From Bdellovibrio sp. (GTDB taxonomy: Bacteria > Bdellovibrionota > Bacteriovoracia > Bacteriovoracales > Bacteriovoracaceae): DNA of 35,289 bases. Every line of letters begins with the position of its first letter. The first letter of the stretch is position 1. The notes below the pieces were generated by a model. That model was not told the DNA's origin and ran no database searches. It saw nothing but the letters and a program-made list of their open reading frames with translations. The DNA lies in assembly GCA_020720455.1 (NCBI GenBank), contig DYOQ01000019.1:1-35289 (forward strand), read 5' to 3'. Below, piece by piece: positions 1 through 7,453 of the stretch. Both the position numbers and the translations under genes were made by a program.

Positions 1-97
1 ATGCAAAGAGGGCAGCGTAGATGGGGAAAAAGTTTCAACTAAAAAAGGGATTGACTCTTTTTTTTTGCTTGATATATTTAGTAGCAGGAGGTTTTCT

Positions 98-634
98 ATG
101 AAACTATTAACGGTATTGCTTATTTTATTGTTGCTTGTCTCGTGTAGCAAGTCTTTGTTACCTGAAACACCTGAAACACCCGAAATTGTTTCCGAAATAG
201 AAAATATTTTACCGAAGATGGTTTATTATCCTAGCTCAAATCAATTGCAGTATGACGGTGAAGTGATTGCTGACTTGTCCAGTAATCAGGAAATCGTTAG
301 TAGCTATGGAAAAGTTTTAAGAGGACGAACATTAAATACAATTATCATTAATGGAGTTGAGCTGTTAATTTATGGTGAGGATGGTGTTTTTGCTGTTGAA
401 TGCGAAGCAAATGCAGCATACCCAGATCATGGCCCTACACACCCATTATGCCAAACTGCTCACGGTGAAAACTATGACAAAATAATTTTATGCTCATCAA
501 GAGTATCAAAAACCCCAATTATGACAGCACAAAATTGGCCTGGTTATCCTGAAGCAATGACTGACAGTTCGTTAGGTTTGGAATGCTGGGTGGATGGTGT
601 AAAAATGCGCTCTAATAGAATTTTTACCTACTAA
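98..634 (+). CDS. Small lipoprotein of unknown function
   Basis: This 178-residue protein starts with a lipoprotein signal: Met-Lys, a leucine-rich core, then lipobox L-V-S-C with the lipidated Cys near residue 16. The ATG at 98 is chosen because a strong AGGAGG lies at 86-91 and the signal peptide begins exactly there. The same frame stays open upstream to the window edge, so a longer form cannot be formally excluded. A short Pro-Glu-Thr repeat (PETPETPE) follows the lipidated Cys, as a tether to the membrane. Four further cysteines in the second half could form disulfides in the periplasm or outside the cell. I recognise no family. It converges on the 979-residue gene. Sure of gene and lipoprotein nature, not of function. 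Confidence 0.8.
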   Translation: MKLLTVLLILLLLVSCSKSLLPETPETPEIVSEIENILPKMVYYPSSNQLQYDGEVIADLSSNQEIVSSYGKVLRGRTLNTIIINGVELLIYGEDGVFAVECEANAAYPDHGPTHPLCQTAHGENYDKIILCSSRVSKTPIMTAQNWPGYPEAMTDSSLGLECWVDGVKMRSNRIFTY

Positions 635-693
635 TAGAACCGTAAATCCACCTAAGGTTTCAACTGAATCTTAAATCTCAACGACCTTGAATA

Positions 694-3633
694 TCACTGG
701 TTAATTATTTTTCTTCTATAATCATAAAAATAATCTGAGGAGATAAATTGATTTAAGGTGTGAATGCCAATGGCAGTGCTTATTCCAATGGCCGGAGCAT
801 CTCCACTCATACATATTGAAAAATACATTGCAGCTCCTAGTGCTAAGTTTTTTGGTACACCAATAAACATATTCCAAGATCTGTCATATATGAATTTATC
901 AAGACCCTTACTACCGAATTGAAGTAGACCAGAATTTTGAGAGTACATTTGATTTAGTGTGGCCGCTACAAGTTTATCTTGCACGTCAGGATTTTTAAGT
1001 TGTTCTAGTGTTAGTTTGCCTAGGTCAATCCCATCAATAACAGGATTTTCGCCAAGCAGTTCGTCCTTGTCATCTAGTGTAATAATTTTTTTATAATTTT
1101 CAATTATAGTTGCCTTAAATTTTTCTATTATGTTATTTGAATTTATGTATGCGTCAAGCCGTGCAATCTCATCTTTATAATTTGGAGAAGACTCAATCCT
1201 TCTTAGTTTCTCTTCTGCTTCTTCTTGTGTTACATCGTATAAAGCAGAGTATATTGTAGCATCAACAGTTCCTATTTTGGCTTGACCAGCAATAACTTGA
1301 ATGTATTTATCTATTGGGCCACTTCCGGGCTTGCTCATTATGTTTGAGGTCAGTCTAGTCGTTAAATACGTTAGTCCAATATCGTAACCAAGTTTTCCAA
1401 ACCATTCTAAATTTTTCTCTTTGTCATTATTGGTTGCAGTGTACCCATACGCTATGCTGCCAAGTCCCATGGCCATAGAAACTCTTTTAAATAGCTTGCC
1501 TGTTTTTGCGTGCTGAGGTGTCATTTTTCTTGATGAACAGCCATAATATGTACGTTGCAACTTACCTCTTTGTGTCCTTGCCATGTCTCGTGCGATTGTG
1601 TGGATCTCTTCTTTCGGTTGGTTTTTACTTAGTGATAATGTCTTTTCATTTGTGTACGCCATAGTTTCTTCATAAAGAGAAAACTTCTTTTCCTTTGCAA
1701 AAAACTTTGCAGCGTAACTACCATTTGGGTATTCTTCAGTCTGTTTTAGTACTAACTCTAAGTCCTGCCAAGCGTTCATCTGAGATTTTTTATTAAGTGA
1801 GTTCATGTAAGAGAGATAATTTTTTAAAACATTTATAGACTTTGCATCTGTCACGTTGGTCGAAATTATTTGTCCTATTAACTCTGTATTTTTTTTATCC
1901 ATAGCTAAACCATTTATCAGCTGTAAAATTTCTTCATTATCTTTTGGGCTTAACTTAAGTTGATTGACAGAATTAGTTAACACATTGTCGTTGACAGCAA
2001 CAGCAATAGGAACATCTTTTGATTGGCCGGCAACTATTGAATTTGATTTTTTAGGTTTAATGATTCCCTTGAGTGATATTGCGGTAGGAATTGATAATAG
2101 CCCAATGCCTTTTATACACTCACTAATATCGCGAACTAGTGACCCACCGTATTCGCTTATTTCGCTACAAGTTGTGTTCACATTCTCTTGTTCATCACCT
2201 TGCAATTTTGTAGTAGATTCACACACTTTTTTGACATCTTGAAATAGCTTGTACCCCATATATGCTTCGCCTGCATACATGCCACCTTTTACCATTAGAC
2301 CTAATCCGCTTACTATTCGTCCAAGAGCTGTTGCAGAAGCTTTAACTGCGCCTCCACCAACCAACAAAGAAGCTGCCGTGAAAGATCCGTAAAGTAAGTC
2401 TTCATTAAACTCGTTAGTGATTGTTGCTAAATCTTTGGCACATTTTAATCTAATTAAATCATTCTCTGCACTCAAAACTTTTGAATAATCTCCATCAACT
2501 AAACCAAGTTTAACCTTTGACCTATCAAGAGATACGCGGTCTTGCTGTTTATTAAGTATATTATTTGTAATTGCACATGAGGAATAATCTCCACGCACAC
2601 ATTTAATCAATGTGTTATTTTTATCAAACTCACTAAGATGTGCAGCTCTATCGGCTTTAAACTGTTCGAGAATTGCAGCGCGTATGGATGATTTAATATC
2701 TTGTTCTTTTGTATTATTTAAACTCTTAAGTATTTTTTTTGTTTTAGATTGAGACTCATTTCCATACATCCACGGAGTCAACATTTTTAAATCTTCATTT
2801 TGTTGCTTCAGTAGTTTCAACGTCTCTTTTGCTTGAAGCACTTCCTCTTTAGTTTGTCCATGTGCCGTTATAATTTCATCATCACTAGGTATAGAATCGC
2901 TTAATGTTTTAATAGTATCATCATTTCTGGTAATGATTGAAAGTGTAGACATAGCAAGATCAACATAACTATCAAGTTTAATATCATTGCTAATATTACA
3001 TTTTTTTATGTTATTGCAGATTGTATTTGTGGCCTCATTGCCAGATCGGTTACAGTCTATGTCATTTAGTGGTTGGTTGCTAGTCGCAGCGTCTAGTTTG
3101 TATATGCTCATCAGGTGTTTACTTGCCATATCTGTTGCGGCCCAACTTGTATTGGCCATATTAGCAAGCATGACTTTTGAAAATTCATTTCTATCAATTT
3201 TTTTACTTTTCAATCTAGGTTCAATAGTATTTACGCAATTTTTAAGTGCCAAAATAGATGCTTCGGTTAGGGCCGTTTTATCTTGTAAGAAAAAGTTATT
3301 ATAAATTTTTGTAAGTTCGCTAAGACTAAGCTGTGGAGAGTTAGAGAAGCTCACGCTGGTGCAGTTTTTCCACACGCTACCACCTAAAAAGTATTTTGCT
3401 ACACCTCCGTTAAGTACTGAGTCGATAAACCTCATTTGATAAGGTGAACATGTTCCGACATTAGTACCTTGTAAGGAAGCGCAAGAAAATGGTTGCACGT
3501 TATTGATTGGTTGTTCTCTGTTGAAATTTAATAAACCATCAACTAAAACAGTTGTTTCTAGAATATCATTTTGTTGAGCAAATGATATTGTGTAAGCAGT
3601 AAGAGATATAAATAGCACTACAGAATATAGCAT
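694..3633 (-). CDS. Large exported orphan protein (979 aa) with hydrophobic segments
   Basis: The protein begins with a plausible signal peptide (hydrophobic core to about residue 19, cleavage after S-F-A before Gln-Gln), so it is exported. The first 400 residues are hydrophilic, largely helical and cysteine-containing. Gly/Ala-rich hydrophobic stretches lie at about residues 407-460 and 498-522, and another near the C-terminus at about 921-961. They could be membrane-embedded or amphipathic hairpins. No enzymatic motif is visible. The ribosome site before ATG 3633 is weak (GGTAAT). The gene is separated by 185 bases from the methyltransferase gene upstream on the same strand and may end that transcript or have its own promoter. 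Large lineage-specific exported proteins are common in predatory Bdellovibrionota, but a role in predation is only inference. Confidence 0.85.
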   Translation of the reverse strand: MLYSVVLFISLTAYTISFAQQNDILETTVLVDGLLNFNREQPINNVQPFSCASLQGTNVGTCSPYQMRFIDSVLNGGVAKYFLGGSVWKNCTSVSFSNSPQLSLSELTKIYNNFFLQDKTALTEASILALKNCVNTIEPRLKSKKIDRNEFSKVMLANMANTSWAATDMASKHLMSIYKLDAATSNQPLNDIDCNRSGNEATNTICNNIKKCNISNDIKLDSYVDLAMSTLSIITRNDDTIKTLSDSIPSDDEIITAHGQTKEEVLQAKETLKLLKQQNEDLKMLTPWMYGNESQSKTKKILKSLNNTKEQDIKSSIRAAILEQFKADRAAHLSEFDKNNTLIKCVRGDYSSCAITNNILNKQQDRVSLDRSKVKLGLVDGDYSKVLSAENDLIRLKCAKDLATITNEFNEDLLYGSFTAASLLVGGGAVKASATALGRIVSGLGLMVKGGMYAGEAYMGYKLFQDVKKVCESTTKLQGDEQENVNTTCSEISEYGGSLVRDISECIKGIGLLSIPTAISLKGIIKPKKSNSIVAGQSKDVPIAVAVNDNVLTNSVNQLKLSPKDNEEILQLINGLAMDKKNTELIGQIISTNVTDAKSINVLKNYLSYMNSLNKKSQMNAWQDLELVLKQTEEYPNGSYAAKFFAKEKKFSLYEETMAYTNEKTLSLSKNQPKEEIHTIARDMARTQRGKLQRTYYGCSSRKMTPQHAKTGKLFKRVSMAMGLGSIAYGYTATNNDKEKNLEWFGKLGYDIGLTYLTTRLTSNIMSKPGSGPIDKYIQVIAGQAKIGTVDATIYSALYDVTQEEAEEKLRRIESSPNYKDEIARLDAYINSNNIIEKFKATIIENYKKIITLDDKDELLGENPVIDGIDLGKLTLEQLKNPDVQDKLVAATLNQMYSQNSGLLQFGSKGLDKFIYDRSWNMFIGVPKNLALGAAMYFSICMSGDAPAIGISTAIGIHTLNQFISSDYFYDYRRKIINQ

Positions 3634-3818
3634 ATATTACCAAATAGTTAACAACGTATCTCTTCGGAATTTTGCTTCCAAGTCTTTAGAGTTAAGTTTT
3701 GCTACATTGCCTGTAAATACCAAAAAACTCAAGTTTGTGAGATACGCTGAAAAAACCCATCTGCTCGAGTATTTCATGTGTAGAACGGTACTCGTATCTA
3801 AGTGTAGATGAGAAGTTT

Positions 3819-4574
3819 TCAATTTTCGTACGTTTGGTATGATTTGCACTTTCTTAATACAGCGATTACGCTGGTGCCAATTATGCGGTTTCCTCCAAGT
3901 AGATATTCAATTTTGCAAATAAAATATAGGATTGTATTTAATAAAAAGTTTGGAAGTTTTAAATCTTGTGTAGGGTAATTGTGTTTAAAAAACTTTCTAA
4001 TTAAGAAGATTGGAATAAACATCGGGCCAAATGCGTAGCAGATGAATACTGGTGTTAGGTTTGCCTCGCTGGAGATTTTTTTAAAACTGCTTATAGTATA
4101 TCTGCGTTTATGATTTAAGAATTCGTCATGATGTGACCAAAGTGACATAAATGCTGGGACAGTGATTAAAATTATGCCCTCTTGCCTAAGCGTTTTGGTC
4201 CACTGGTTAAGTGTTTCAATTTCATCTTCTATATGTTCTAAAACATCCATGGCAAGGACGATATCAGCGCTCTTTGGTTTAATGTTAGAAGGGTCATTTG
4301 TTTGAAGATACTCACTACTTTTTGTGCACAGATTTAGGGGGAGTAATGGGTCGACCCCAATGATTTTATTTATCTGTGCTTTGTATTTATATTTGTTTTT
4401 TAAGTACCAGAGATTTTGGCCGCTACCGTGTCCAAACTCTACAACTGAAAGATCTGCTTTATTCTTTAAGTTTAGAAAACTGATGGCCTTGTCTATGTAG
4501 CAAAATCTTGTTTTGATCCACCAATGTTTTTTTTCATTTTCATTGCTGAAGCCATCTGTTTCTCTTAGATCCAT
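3819..4574 (-). CDS. Class I SAM-dependent methyltransferase
   Basis: A 251-residue methyltransferase of the type-11/23 kind. Motif I reads V-V-E-F-G-H-G-S-G at residues 44-52 and forms the SAM-binding loop. An acidic residue follows in G-V-D-P, then the post-motif segment A-M-D-V-L-E-H-I. The stretch V-P-A-F with S-L-W-S-H-H-D and H-K-R-R-Y-T is typical of methyltransferases encoded beside GT2 polyprenyl-phosphate sugar transferases. The N-terminal H-W-W motif also fits that group. A hydrophobic C-terminal third may touch the membrane. AGGAAG precedes ATG 4574 by 9 bases, and the gene follows the glycosyltransferase after 6 bases, so the two are surely co-transcribed. The substrate, possibly a lipid-linked sugar or glycan, cannot be read from sequence. 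Confidence 0.85.
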   Translation of the reverse strand: MDLRETDGFSNENEKKHWWIKTRFCYIDKAISFLNLKNKADLSVVEFGHGSGQNLWYLKNKYKYKAQINKIIGVDPLLPLNLCTKSSEYLQTNDPSNIKPKSADIVLAMDVLEHIEDEIETLNQWTKTLRQEGIILITVPAFMSLWSHHDEFLNHKRRYTISSFKKISSEANLTPVFICYAFGPMFIPIFLIRKFFKHNYPTQDLKLPNFLLNTILYFICKIEYLLGGNRIIGTSVIAVLRKCKSYQTYEN

Positions 4575-4580
4575 TTAGGT

Positions 4581-5324
4581 TTACTTCCTATATTTAAAAA
4601 AAATTCTCACTAATTCATGTGGGATATGGAGATAATCACTGAGCTTAATTTTGCTGCCGGATACATCCGTCCATTTTGATAAAGGGTATTCGTATAGTGA
4701 ATCTAAAAACACTTTTTTGCTTGAAAACAAAAGTGATAGTCTGAAAAAAATTTCAACGTCAAAGATCCAGTAGGAGATAAATTGTTTCTCAAAGATTTGA
4801 GCGATTACGTCACGTTTAAAGAGCTTTGCTCCACATTGAGTGTCATATACGGGTATTTGAAGTAAAGTGCTAGCGAGCGTTGCAAATACTCTTCCTAGAA
4901 AATGTCTCATTCTTTTACGTTTTATGTTGCCACCTATTCGTAAAATTCTTGAGCCAAAAATTAAACTTAAGTTGCGATCAGTAGCAATCTTTATAAAGTT
5001 TAGAACATCATCCAGCGGTGTTGCTAAATCTGCATCCCAGAATCCAATATATTCAAAGTTATTATTTTTTTGATCAAGCATTTTTAGCATGCCTCTTCTA
5101 ATTGCCTCTGCTTTTCCACTGTTGCTCTCAAGGTTTAGAATATGGGTATTAGTTGGAATTTTTGTGCAAAGCTGCTGTAGAATGCTAAGTGTTTTATCGC
5201 TGCTCTCATCATTTACGAAACAGATATGGATGTTAGGATTCTTGTCTATAAATGTTTCAAACGCATTAGTATCAAGCCGTGATTCTTCGTTGTAGCAAGG
5301 AACTATAAGGCAAATTTCTATCAT
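4581..5324 (-). CDS. GT2 family glycosyltransferase, dolichyl-phosphate sugar synthase-like
   Basis: This 247-residue GT-A protein opens with I-V-P-C-Y-N-E-E, the nucleotide-sugar binding start of GT2 enzymes. It has V-N-D-E-S-S-D near residues 37-43 and the metal-binding D-A-D at 97-99. The signature D-T-Q-C-G-A-K-L-F (about 161-169) is characteristic of the ALG5/dolichyl-phosphate glucosyltransferase branch, and F-D-V-E-I lies downstream as expected. It likely moves a sugar from a nucleotide donor to polyprenyl phosphate at the inner face of the inner membrane. Unlike many relatives it has no added C-terminal membrane segments. AAAGGA precedes ATG 5324. It lies 12 bases after the 326-residue exported protein and 6 before the methyltransferase, which suggests a shared glycan-modification step. 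Confidence 0.88.
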   Translation of the reverse strand: MIEICLIVPCYNEESRLDTNAFETFIDKNPNIHICFVNDESSDKTLSILQQLCTKIPTNTHILNLESNSGKAEAIRRGMLKMLDQKNNNFEYIGFWDADLATPLDDVLNFIKIATDRNLSLIFGSRILRIGGNIKRKRMRHFLGRVFATLASTLLQIPVYDTQCGAKLFKRDVIAQIFEKQFISYWIFDVEIFFRLSLLFSSKKVFLDSLYEYPLSKWTDVSGSKIKLSDYLHIPHELVRIFFKYRK

Positions 5325-5336
5325 GGGTTCCTTTCT

Positions 5337-6317
5337 TTACCAATCATCAACTGGGACGGGTAGTTGGCTTGGCGGTTGATAATTTGGTTCAGGAGTAGGG
5401 AACAAGTTTATGCTATTACTGTTTATCGGTAAATCATCCCAGCTGCTGACTGGTACTGGAAGAACACTAGGTGGTGTATAGGTTGGATCAGGTTTTGATA
5501 ATGGTAAGGTATTATCATCTTTGGGTACCCAGTTGTTTGTGGTTGTCTTTTCTTTTGTAGTAATTGGTTCAGTTTCACTTTTTAAAAAATCTTCTAAACT
5601 GTTTTCTTCGCTTTCGTTTACAATAATAGTGTCATTCTCTACAAGATAGCTGGTAGTTGTTACATCTGAGGTTGGTTCCGGTGTTTTTTTATCGTTGAAT
5701 TTTGATAGTGAGATTAAAATAGTTGTTTGTTGCAGGATAACTTCAAGTGATGATATCGCAATTTCATGACAAATATTATTAAAGGATATGGGATCAGTTG
5801 ACATAATATAGTAGACCCATGGAAGTAGTAAGGAGTATGTCTTGTTGGTTGTTACGTTAAGTTGCCCACTAACTTGTAAGTCTTTTAAGATGGCAGTTAG
5901 AACCCACGATGCAAAAGGCGTTAATTGTTTGTCATCGAGATAGAAAAGCACTCTCTTTTCAATTTCTTCAATGTTTGGATGTGGCCGATCGGCGTCTGAT
6001 TTTTTTGACAGACGCTCAGAAAGAATAGTTTTATATATTTCACTTTTTGCAATGAAGTAAATCTCTTCCTTTGAAAGTTTAGAAAAGTTTGTAATTAGTT
6101 GATTCGATAGTTCATTCAGTTTAGTCTGTATTGATGGCGGTAGGTTTTTTTTATAAATCGATGAGTATATAAGTGAAAGTTCAAGCGGAGCTGCGTCTGT
6201 TGCTTTATACTGCTTGTTCTTAATTATTTGTTCGCTAGAGTGTGATAGTGAAGATGTTAAAATACAAACCAGTACACCTATAGAGAAAATGAATGTTAGT
6301 TTGTTCTGCGGTATCAT
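5337..6317 (-). CDS. Exported orphan protein with twin Pro-rich C-terminal motifs
   Basis: A 326-residue protein with an N-terminal signal peptide (hydrophobic core about residues 8-23, cleavage probably near S-L-S-H-S). The first 200 residues look like a compact helical domain. A Thr/Glu-rich linker follows. The C-terminus carries two copies of P-x-Y-x-P-P-S-x-L-P-V-P-V-x-x-W, near residues 278-293 and 311-326, the second being the extreme C-terminus. I recognise no family. ATG 6317 overlaps the TGA of the upstream gene in an ATGA arrangement, and only an A-rich tract precedes it, so translation is probably coupled. The repeated motif looks like a docking or sorting tag, which is inference from position and duplication only. 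Confidence 0.8.
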   Translation of the reverse strand: MIPQNKLTFIFSIGVLVCILTSSLSHSSEQIIKNKQYKATDAAPLELSLIYSSIYKKNLPPSIQTKLNELSNQLITNFSKLSKEEIYFIAKSEIYKTILSERLSKKSDADRPHPNIEEIEKRVLFYLDDKQLTPFASWVLTAILKDLQVSGQLNVTTNKTYSLLLPWVYYIMSTDPISFNNICHEIAISSLEVILQQTTILISLSKFNDKKTPEPTSDVTTTSYLVENDTIIVNESEENSLEDFLKSETEPITTKEKTTTNNWVPKDDNTLPLSKPDPTYTPPSVLPVPVSSWDDLPINSNSINLFPTPEPNYQPPSQLPVPVDDW

Positions 6318-7453
6318 TGTTTTTTTTCTTTCTCTTCTTCTTCTTCTTCTTCTTTTACTTCTTCTTTTACTTCTTCGCTTATTTCTTCGTTTATTTTTTC
6401 GTTAACTGTCTTTCCTTTTAATGAATCATTTTTAAAATTATGTTCTCCAGCGATTACGTAGGTTGCTCCTTCGTGTGGGACAAGAAGAATGCCATCAACA
6501 TTTATAATTTGGGTGGTGGCCTTGAAGTCAGTGAGCACATTAATTTTTTTATCTGCTAGGTTGAACTCAATGGCCTCTGTTGTTCCTGGGAATACCTCTT
6601 TGATGAAGTATAGTTTTGTTGGAAGCTCGCAAATCATATTTCCAAAATCAGCACTGTCAGATTCATAAATGTTCTTGGCACCTTTAAGCTCATCTTCTAT
6701 TGCTGTCATTGAGTGTATTGTTGTCCTTGATGTTTTTTGCAGGCTTTTATTCAGGATAAATATTTCGCCATCTTTTATACATAGTTCGACTCTGGTTTCT
6801 ACTGCTGAAGCTTTCCATATATTTTTGTAAATGTTGGGGCCTCTATCCCAAAGCATTATTCCTGTTACACCTTTGTCGTTAATGTCTGTATAAAGAACAT
6901 TTCCGTTACTTAGCATTATTACTTCTGGAATAAAATATGGATCAAGTATATTAAGAAGCTTGAGTGAGAATTTAGTTATCATGTTATCAATATTCATAAA
7001 GTTGATAGTGCTGGTATATGGGTTGTAAAAGGAGACAACTGTATCATTGAGATGCAGCTTGGGAGCAGTACCCATCCCAATTCGTATTGGTTTATCTTCA
7101 CTTCCCCATTTCGTTACATAAATTTCAGAAAGCTCTCTCGCGCTAAGAAAAATGTGATACTTTTCATTTTTTAATATGATCAGTTTTTTTTGATTACTTG
7201 TTCCAGTAATATTGTAATTTGTCCCAGGGGCACCCTCAAGAATAGGGTTCACTTGGTAGTTCGTAGAGTGAATTAGGCCACCACTTCTGGTTTGAGCGTA
7301 AGTGTGTTTATTATCGCTAGAGAAAAACCGGATATTGTGAATGGATTGTTTTGTTAAAAGCTTTTGTGGAGCTGCAATAGAGGTCAGTGTAAACAAGGAT
7401 GAAATTAGGAGCGATGCCATTAAAGCATATTGCTTATTCTTTTTTGATGCCAT
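6314..7453 (-). CDS. Exported orphan protein, beta-propeller-like, with Glu/Lys-rich tail
   Basis: The start is placed at ATG 7453 rather than further upstream because a clean signal peptide (Lys-rich n-region, hydrophobic core, S-I-A-A cleavage) begins there, giving 379 residues. The mature part is rich in short beta-strand segments with repeated aromatic and Asn-Gly turns, suggesting a propeller-like fold, though I see no clear blade repeat. The last 35 residues are almost all Glu and Lys, encoded partly by a (GAA)n microsatellite. The gene overlaps the 670-residue gene by 20 bases and the 326-residue gene by 4, so it is the middle of a tightly coupled trio. Function unknown. Confidence 0.78.
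   Translation of the reverse strand: MASKKNKQYALMASLLISSLFTLTSIAAPQKLLTKQSIHNIRFFSSDNKHTYAQTRSGGLIHSTNYQVNPILEGAPGTNYNITGTSNQKKLIILKNEKYHIFLSARELSEIYVTKWGSEDKPIRIGMGTAPKLHLNDTVVSFYNPYTSTINFMNIDNMITKFSLKLLNILDPYFIPEVIMLSNGNVLYTDINDKGVTGIMLWDRGPNIYKNIWKASAVETRVELCIKDGEIFILNKSLQKTSRTTIHSMTAIEDELKGAKNIYESDSADFGNMICELPTKLYFIKEVFPGTTEAIEFNLADKKINVLTDFKATTQIINVDGILLVPHEGATYVIAGEHNFKNDSLKGKTVNEKINEEISEEVKEEVKEEEEEEEKEKKQ
6334..6354. repeat. (CTT)7 trinucleotide microsatellite in coding sequence
   Basis: Seven perfect CTT units on the plus strand read as GAA/GAG codons on the minus strand, inside the acidic tail of the 379-residue exported protein. Length changes here would add or remove Glu residues without breaking the frame. 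Imperfect copies extend toward 6393. Confidence 0.85.

Noticed and set aside
40..70. T-run at 57-66 as an upstream terminator
   Set aside because: The preceding stem is only an A/T-rich six-pair helix, too weak to call.
1964..2242. 92-residue plus-strand frame inside the 979-residue gene
   Set aside because: Antisense shadow with no ribosome site; the minus-strand gene is long and coherent.
3637..3849. 70-residue minus-strand open frame with GTG start filling the gap after the methyltransferase
   Set aside because: No ribosome site, no recognisable features, overlaps the methyltransferase end by 31 bases, and the composition does not look coding. A real small gene here is not excluded.
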